From Methanobacterium sp. (GTDB lineage: Archaea > Methanobacteriota > Methanobacteria > Methanobacteriales > Methanobacteriaceae): 11,414 bases of DNA. The notes under the pieces were generated by a model that was given only the letters and a program-made list of their open reading frames with translations, was not told the DNA's origin and searched no databases. Positions 6,707 through 11,414 of the stretch are shown in pieces (the stretch's first letter is position 1; every line of letters begins with the position of its first letter). A program made the translations under genes and the position numbers. The stretch spans positions 1 to 11,414 of the forward strand of contig JAQVTJ010000049.1 in assembly GCA_028700095.1 (NCBI GenBank), given 5' to 3'.

Positions 6707-7036
6707 ATGATAATTAATCCATGGATTTATTTAGTTTTAGCAGGATTTATGGAAGTAGGATGGGCTGTAGGTTTAAAATATACAAATGGGTTTTCACAAC
6801 CAATTCCAAGTATAATTACAGTAATATTTATGGTACTAAGTTTGTATTTACTATCTTTGGCTTTAAAAACAATAAGTATTGGTACAGGCTATACAATATG
6901 GACTGGTATTGGTGTTATTGGTACAGCAATTATAGGTATGGTGTTATTAGGGGATTCTAAAGAATTTATTCGAATGATCTTTATTTTAATTATAATAATA
7001 GGAATTTTAGGACTTCAATTTTTTCCAAACAACTAA
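6707..7036 (+). CDS. SMR-family transporter of the guanidinium exporter (Gdx/SugE) type
   Basis: A 109-residue protein with four hydrophobic helices, the standard size of small multidrug resistance transporters. It carries the conserved membrane glutamate E16 within GFMEVGWAVGLKYTNGF (residues 13-29), which binds substrate and protons. The pattern EVGWAVGLKYT..GF followed by PSIIT, LKTISIGTGYTIWTGIGVIGTAIIGM and the end GILGLQFF is that of the SugE/Gdx branch, not the EmrE/Qac branch. Gdx proteins export guanidinium in exchange for protons as dual-topology dimers in the cytoplasmic membrane. No ribosome binding site precedes the ATG; the message may be leaderless or weakly translated. The gene stands alone and convergent with the malY pseudogene and is intact although its neighbours on both sides are broken, which suggests it is under selection. 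Confidence 0.92.
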   Translation: MIINPWIYLVLAGFMEVGWAVGLKYTNGFSQPIPSIITVIFMVLSLYLLSLALKTISIGTGYTIWTGIGVIGTAIIGMVLLGDSKEFIRMIFILIIIIGILGLQFFPNN

Positions 7037-7040
7037 TAAT

Positions 7041-7049
7041 AAAAAAAAA
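7041..7049 (-). terminator. T9 run terminating minus-strand transcription
   Basis: Nine A on the plus strand give nine U in a transcript coming from the malY side, 70 nt beyond its stop. It lies in the short gap between two convergent genes. Confidence 0.4.
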
Positions 7050-7118
7050 TGTGAAGTGACTTATAAAGCTCAGTTTATATAAATAAAATAAAAATATTAT
7101 CTTAAATAAATTAAAGTT

Positions 7119-8312
7119 TTATAGTTGATTTATTGCATCTTTTATTCTTTTTAATGCTTCTTCAAGGATAGATAAGGGGCATGCTATATTCATTCTCATA
7201 AATCCACTTCCAGATTTTCCAAATATATATCCATCTTCCAATCCTACCTTTGCCTTTTCTCTCATAAAACTACTTAGGGCTGCGTTATCCATACCTAACT
7301 CTCTGCAATCAAGCCAAACAAGATATGTGCCTTCTGTTTTAATAACTTTAATAATGGGTATGTTTTGTTTAATATAATCCATTAAAAAATATAAGTTATT
7401 TTGTATATAACTTAGAACTTGTTTAAGCCATTCATCTCATGATTTATATGCTGCTTCAAGTGCTGTATATCCAAAAACATTTGGATGAGGTACTAACCAG
7501 TACGTGTATTTATAAAATTATCTCTAATTTTTTTATTTGGAATAATAATAGTAGAAATTTCAAGACCAGCCAAATTAAATGTTTTACTAGGGGACATGCA
7601 AATTATACAATTTTGTTCAAACTCTTTAGAAATTGTTGCAAATGGTATATGTTTCTGTTTTTTAAATAATATTTCACAATGAATCTCATCAGATATAACT
7701 ATACCACCATTTCCAATAACTATCTCACCCATCCTCACAATCTCTTCCTTATCCCATGATCTACCAACAGGATTATGGGGATTACAAAAAATAATAGTTT
7801 TAACACGATTAGAATCAGATAAAAATTCAAACTGTGGTTTAAATATATCTTCAAGACCATTATAATCCATTATATATTTACCATTTATTAATTTGAGTCC
7901 ATTATTAATTATTTGACAGCCACTATTTGTGACTGCTAGAAAAAATGGATGATATACAGGTTCCTGTAATATTACACCATCACCAGGATGAGTTAGATCG
8001 AATAGCAATATGAAGTGCAGGAACAACACCAGGTGTAAATACTATCCATTCAGGTTCAATATTCCAATTAAATTTCTGTTGCATACGTTCAACAACAGCA
8101 TTTATCACACTTACGCCTGGTATTGTATAACCATAAAATGGATGTTTCACACGTTTTACAAGTGCAGCTGTAAATTGTTTAGCAACTGGAAAATCCATAT
8201 CAGCAACCCATAATGGAATAATATCCTCATATCCAAATATTGGCTCTATCATATCCCATTTCAGGCAATCAGTATCTTTTCTATTACATAATTTATTAAA
8301 ATCGTATTTCAT
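7119..8312 (-). pseudogene. MalY/PatB-type cystathionine beta-lyase, multiply disrupted
   Basis: A fold-type I PLP enzyme of the MalY/PatB class, which cleaves C-S bonds of cystathionine or cysteine conjugates (pyruvate, ammonia and a thiol as products). Visible motifs are IPLWVADMDFP, YGYTIPG and FTPGVVPAL in the first frame; PGDGVILQEPVYHPF, NPHNPVG, SDEIHCEI and SPSKTFNLAGLE in the second, with the PLP lysine codon at 7583-7585; and PHPNVFGYTALEAAY, TEGTYLVWLD and FMRMNIACP in the third. Together they span a full-length enzyme of about 395 residues. Breaks are a frameshift at about 8000-8008 (a 2-nt loss or 1-nt gain between HIAIR and LTHPGDG), a 1-nt loss at about 7494-7497 (NTRTG to LVPHPN), and an in-frame TGA at 7437-7439 where Gly is expected (AYKS-stop-DEWL). 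The start at 8312 has the ribosome binding site GTGAGG (8319-8324). It lies 83 nt downstream of pdxS on the same strand, so it may once have been co-transcribed with the PLP synthase gene. Confidence 0.92.
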
Positions 8313-8395
8313 TCATATCCTCACGATTCAATTAATATATGGTAAATATTTTTAAAATAAATTAAAATAAGTAAAAGGTTGGGTAAAGATGTTTT

Positions 8396-9277
8396 TTACC
8401 ATCCTCTTGTTTGTAATTTCATATTTTCTGGTATATCACTTATTTCAAGTCCAGGCATTGCTTTACCTAGATCTGTTGAAACCTTAGCAATAAGCTCTGC
8501 ATCTTCATAATGGGTTGTAGCATCAACAATTGCCTTTGCAACAAGTGCTGGTTGTTCTGATTTAAATATACCTGATCCTACAAAGACACCATCTGATCCA
8601 AGTTGCATCATTAAAGCTGCATCTGCTGGTGTTGCAATTCCTCCAGCTGCGAAATTCACAACTGGTAATCTTCCAATTTTAGCTGTTTCTTTCACAAGTT
8701 TAAGTGTTGATTCTGTTTCACGTGCAACAGTCCAAAGTTCTTCTTCTGTTTTATCTTTAAGCTCCCTTATAGCACTCGATATTTGTCTACTATGTCTTAC
8801 AGCTTCAACTATATTTCCTGTTCCTGCTTCACCTTTAGTACGGATCATGGCAGCTCCTTCATCAATTCTTCTTAAAGCTTCACCTAAGTTACGTGCACCA
8901 CATACAAATGGTATTGTGAATAATTTTTTATTTACATGATATTTTTCATCTGCAGGTGTTAGTACTTCACTTTCATCTATCATATCAACACCAAGAGATT
9001 CTAGTACCTGTGCTTCAACAAAATGACCTATACGTACCTTTGCCATTACAGGAATGCTTACAGCATCAATTATTTCCCTGATTTTAGATGGATCAGCCAT
9101 TCTTGCAACTCCACCTTCTGCACGTATATCAGCAGGAACCTTTTCTAATGCCATTACTGCAACTGCTCCGGCTTCTTCGGCAATAGCAGCTTGTTCAGCA
9201 TTTACAACATCCATAATTACTCCGCCCTTTGTCATTTTGGCAAATCCTTTTTTTAAAAGTTCTGTTCCATGTAACAT
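8396..9277 (-). CDS. pdxS: pyridoxal 5'-phosphate synthase, synthase subunit PdxS
   Basis: A 293-residue (beta/alpha)8-barrel protein of the SNZ/PDX1 family, full length. PdxS condenses ribose 5-phosphate, glyceraldehyde 3-phosphate and ammonia to PLP, with ammonia from the glutaminase PdxT; the complex is cytoplasmic. Catalytic residues are present: D23 (GGVIMDVVN), K80 (VMAKVRIGHFVEAQ, forms the sugar imine) and K148 (IRTKGEAGTGN, the second lysine). The phosphate-binding NFAAGGIATPADAALMMQLG and GVFVGSGIFKS are intact. The ATG at 9277 is preceded by GGGAGG (9287-9292). No pdxT is in the window. Downstream on the same strand lies the broken PLP-dependent lyase; upstream, after a 450-nt spacer, come thi4 and thiI. 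Confidence 0.98.
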   Translation of the reverse strand: MLHGTELLKKGFAKMTKGGVIMDVVNAEQAAIAEEAGAVAVMALEKVPADIRAEGGVARMADPSKIREIIDAVSIPVMAKVRIGHFVEAQVLESLGVDMIDESEVLTPADEKYHVNKKLFTIPFVCGARNLGEALRRIDEGAAMIRTKGEAGTGNIVEAVRHSRQISSAIRELKDKTEEELWTVARETESTLKLVKETAKIGRLPVVNFAAGGIATPADAALMMQLGSDGVFVGSGIFKSEQPALVAKAIVDATTHYEDAELIAKVSTDLGKAMPGLEISDIPENMKLQTRGW

Positions 9278-9295
9278 TATTTTTTTCCTCCCATA

Positions 9296-9744
9296 AATAA
9301 AAGATAAAATATTTAATTTATTTAAATACTATATTAAATTTTAATTAAATAATAGATAATTTATTATATTATTCTTTAATTTTTTATTAATCATATATTC
9401 TTTTATATATTCTCTATTTTATTTTTATCCTCTATTGGATTTAATTATTATATATAAAGTTAATCAATTAAATAAACCAATATTTTAAGTGTTCCAAAAA
9501 TAAAAAAGTTAAGAAAAAAGATAGATGATTCCATATGTTATTTAATAATTTTTAAACCAATTTTATCCTTATTTTCCAATTATTAAAAATTTTGTAGAAA
9601 ATTTCTTCTTTGTACATTATACATTTCCATATTTTATTCTAATTTCTATATGTGCTGTAACATTGCTTTTACTGTATATGTTATTTTGCATTAATTAATT
9701 GTTTTCCAACGGATATTAGAAATTTTAGATATTTTATTGAATAT
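9296..9744. other. AT-rich spacer between pdxS and thi4
   Basis: About 450 nt between two minus-strand genes. No open frame of note and no RNA gene is visible. The part near 9300-9350 should contain the pdxS promoter, but TATA-like strings are too common here to choose one. The only likely element is the T-rich run (minus strand) at 9496-9519. The length suggests that pdxS has its own promoter and is not in one operon with thi4. Confidence 0.6.
9496..9519 (-). terminator. possible U-run terminator behind thi4
   Basis: On the minus strand, runs of six, six and five T lie close together, about 225 nt beyond the thi4 stop. They could end the thiI-thi4 message. The distance makes this uncertain. 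Confidence 0.3.
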
Positions 9745-10569
9745 TTATTTTGCTTCGTTTATTGTTCTAATTTCTGATTTTGTTGAATTATTAGATTTTA
9801 ATTGGTCTATTATTAATTCTGCTACCTTTTCACCAGAGAGTAACATACCACCAAAGGTAGGTCCCATTCTTGTGCTTCCATAGGTTGTTGCAACAGCCAT
9901 TCCGGTTACAAATACACCAGGATAGACTTCACTGGTTTTATCAACAATATCATCTTCTGATTTTTCAACCCACATACCTTCAAATCCAGCTACTTTAACA
10001 AGTCCACGTTGTTCAAGTGATTTAATAACAACTGCATCATGGCCTGTTGCATCTACAATCATCTTTGATTCAATTGCCACAGGATCAACACATGTTATTG
10101 CCCTTGGAAGTGCAGATACTGGCGTCCAGTTTATAACTACTCCACCAACTCTATTTTTTCGCATAACAACATCATCAAATTTAGTCATGTTAATTACCTT
10201 TGCACCTGCATCCATTGCTGCACCTATGAGTTTTGAACAAGCATGCGGACCATCAGCAACATAAAGTCCTTCCTGAACCTTTTTATAGGGAACTCCAATT
10301 TCATCAAGGATCCTTTGGCCTGGTTCACGGATTGTTAATTTATTCATAAGATATCCGCCAATCCAAAATCCTCCTCCAAGATAATTATTACTCTCTACAA
10401 GAATAACCTTAACACCTTTATCTGCTAATCTTTTAGCTGCTATCAAACCACTAGGTCCTGCTCCAACTATTATAACATCCCTTTCCACATATTCAAGAAA
10501 TTCATCTGCAAATTCAGATACAATTGCCTTGGTTACATCTTTTTCTGATACTTTTGAAAATATTGCCAT
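9745..10569 (-). CDS. thi4: thiazole synthase Thi4 (archaeal type)
   Basis: A 274-residue member of the Thi4 family, which builds the thiamine thiazole phosphate from NAD, glycine and a sulfur donor; some archaeal members were named ribose 1,5-bisphosphate isomerase in older annotation. Visible are the dinucleotide-binding VIIVGAGPSGLIAAKRL (residues 32-48) with E59 ending the second strand (VILVES), GGGFWIGG (65-72), the TGHD motif (175-178) and RMGPTFGGMLLSG (234-246). The key position just before VDP is Cys (C160, ITCVDP, codon 10090-10092), aligning with yeast Cys205, the self-sacrificing sulfur donor. In Methanocaldococcus jannaschii Thi4 this position is His and sulfide is used instead. 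The ATG has an excellent ribosome binding site (AAAAGGAGG, 10579-10587). It lies 84 nt downstream of thiI on the same strand and probably shares its operon. No TPP riboswitch is seen. Confidence 0.96.
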   Translation of the reverse strand: MAIFSKVSEKDVTKAIVSEFADEFLEYVERDVIIVGAGPSGLIAAKRLADKGVKVILVESNNYLGGGFWIGGYLMNKLTIREPGQRILDEIGVPYKKVQEGLYVADGPHACSKLIGAAMDAGAKVINMTKFDDVVMRKNRVGGVVINWTPVSALPRAITCVDPVAIESKMIVDATGHDAVVIKSLEQRGLVKVAGFEGMWVEKSEDDIVDKTSEVYPGVFVTGMAVATTYGSTRMGPTFGGMLLSGEKVAELIIDQLKSNNSTKSEIRTINEAK

Positions 10570-10653
10570 TTTATATATCCTCCTTTTAAAATATTTTTTT
10601 TTTATAAATTATATTAGAAAGGAAATTGAAAATTATTTAAAATTTAATAATTA

Positions 10654-11414
10654 TTATTTCACTGTGATATCAGTGAGCGTTAATAAAGTTTTTTCAAGCT
10701 CTTTGTCCATTTTAATAGAATCTTGTACTTCAAGAACTTTTTCAAGAACAGCATGTGTTTCAGGATGTTTTGGTGCGGCTGTACATCCTGCATCAGGTAA
10801 TATTGATATTTCAAATGTACCTATTTCTTCTGCCATATTTGAAATTTCTATTTTATCTAATCCTATAAGTGGACTGAGTATTGGCATGGATGTTGAATAT
10901 CTAGTTGCAAGTATGTTGGGTAATGTTTGGGATGCTACCTGTCCTACACTACTTCCATCTATTATTCCAAGTGCTTTTTCAGATTTTGCAATTTTTTCAG
11001 CTAGTTGATACATTCCACTTTTACAAAGTAAACATGTCATACGTGGTGGTGCTGCTTCTGTGCATTTTTTAAGGAATTCACCATAATTTATCTGATAAAG
11101 TTTTAGTTGAGAACCCGATGCATATTCTTTAAGTTTTTTATATATTTTTATTATTTTTTCATTGGATTTTGATGTGAATGGATGGTTGTTAAAGTTTACC
11201 ATAGTTATATCACATCCACGTTTCATCATAAGATATGTTGCAACTGGGGAATCTATACCTCCTGATACCAATGCAACCATCCTTCCCTGTGTACCAATTG
11301 GCAGTCCACCAGCACCTTTTATTTTTTCATGGAATATATAGGTTTTATCATCTCTAACTTCAATAAATAATTTAAATGCAGGGTTTGATAGATCAACAGG
11401 TTCATTTGTTACTT
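10654..11414 (-). CDS. thiI: ThiI tRNA 4-thiouridine synthase (partial, runs off the window)
   Basis: The C-terminal 253 residues of ThiI; the start lies beyond the right edge. The piece begins at the end of the THUMP region (VDLSNPAFKLFIEVRD), continues with KGAGGLPIGTQGRMVALVSGGIDSPVATYLMMKRG, the PP-loop ATPase motif SGGIDSP, and ends with a normal TAA. It lacks a rhodanese domain, as is usual in methanogens. It has the CxxC pair CLLC (codons 11032-11034 and 11023-11025) and a later Cys in DAGCTAAPKHPET (10783-10785). In methanogen ThiI these three cysteines hold an Fe-S cluster needed for sulfur transfer. ThiI adenylates U8 of tRNA and inserts sulfur to give 4-thiouridine, which protects against UV and stabilises tRNA. 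In bacteria it also serves thiazole synthesis; next to a Cys-type Thi4 that role is less likely here. Confidence 0.94.
   Translation of the reverse strand, partial: VTNEPVDLSNPAFKLFIEVRDDKTYIFHEKIKGAGGLPIGTQGRMVALVSGGIDSPVATYLMMKRGCDITMVNFNNHPFTSKSNEKIIKIYKKLKEYASGSQLKLYQINYGEFLKKCTEAAPPRMTCLLCKSGMYQLAEKIAKSEKALGIIDGSSVGQVASQTLPNILATRYSTSMPILSPLIGLDKIEISNMAEEIGTFEISILPDAGCTAAPKHPETHAVLEKVLEVQDSIKMDKELEKTLLTLTDITVK

Noticed and set aside
7437..7439. In-frame TGA in malY read as selenocysteine
   Set aside because: The position is normally Gly, not Cys, and the gene has two further frameshifts; a nonsense mutation is simpler.
9054..9296. Plus-strand open frame over pdxS
   Set aside because: It is the antisense shadow of the well-conserved pdxS start; the composition follows the pdxS codons.
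10570..10653. TPP riboswitch in the thiI-thi4 gap
   Set aside because: The gap is only 84 nt, very AT-rich and lacks the CUGAGA core.
1..11414. CRISPR array, insertion sequence, tRNA or rRNA
   Set aside because: No regularly spaced repeats, transposase motifs, terminal inverted repeats with target duplications, or tRNA-like cloverleaf sequences were seen.

Overview
The window is strongly AT-rich, with very AT-rich spacers. Its gene content points to a methanogenic archaeon of the Methanobacteriales. A gut Methanosphaera-like species is my best guess. The reasons are an archaeal-type ThiI without a rhodanese domain and with a CxxC pair, an archaeal Thi4, a NifX/MTH1175-like protein, Rcp1-type receiver proteins next to a REC-PAS protein, GGAGGTGA-type ribosome binding sites, and T-run rather than GC-hairpin terminators. 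The species is an inference; no rRNA is present.

Layout. 1-242 holds an open stretch without a start, possibly the end of a decayed gene. 297-1636 (+) is a tight two-gene signalling operon: a stand-alone receiver (CheY/Rcp1 type) and a receiver-PAS protein, with no kinase in view. 1793-2337 (-) is a small membrane protein with a YbjQ-like start, broken by a frameshift. 2369-2725 (+) is an intact NifX-family protein. 2932-3895 (+) is cysteine synthase (cysK), broken by two 1-nt deletions. 3896-4726 is empty spacer. 4727-5065 (+) is an intact small cupin, followed by a heavily eroded remnant of a 4Fe-4S protein C-terminus (5135-5347) and a perfect 10-bp hairpin. 5537-6384 (+) is a frameshifted multi-pass membrane protein. 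6707-7036 (+) is an intact SMR transporter of the guanidinium-exporter (Gdx/SugE) type. 7119-8312 (-) is a MalY/PatB-type C-S lyase with two frameshifts and a nonsense codon. 8396-9277 (-) pdxS, 9745-10569 (-) thi4 and 10654-11414 (-) thiI (running off the edge) are intact and form a cofactor/sulfur-transfer cluster: PLP, the thiamine thiazole moiety, and tRNA 4-thiouridine.

Main message. I see no clear new multi-gene system. The striking thing is clustered gene decay between about 1.8 and 8.3 kb, flanked by intact genes. Two of the broken genes, cysK and malY, belong to cysteine/sulfur amino-acid metabolism. Several breaks are single-base losses in short homopolymers, so sequencing error must be excluded. 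However, two in-frame nonsense codons, a Thr-to-Lys change in the CysK substrate loop and a multiply broken Fe-S remnant favour real pseudogenes. Other points worth attention are a Cys-type (suicide-type) active site in Thi4, a 16-nt palindrome upstream of cysK, and an (AAT)8 repeat encoding poly-Ile in a membrane segment.
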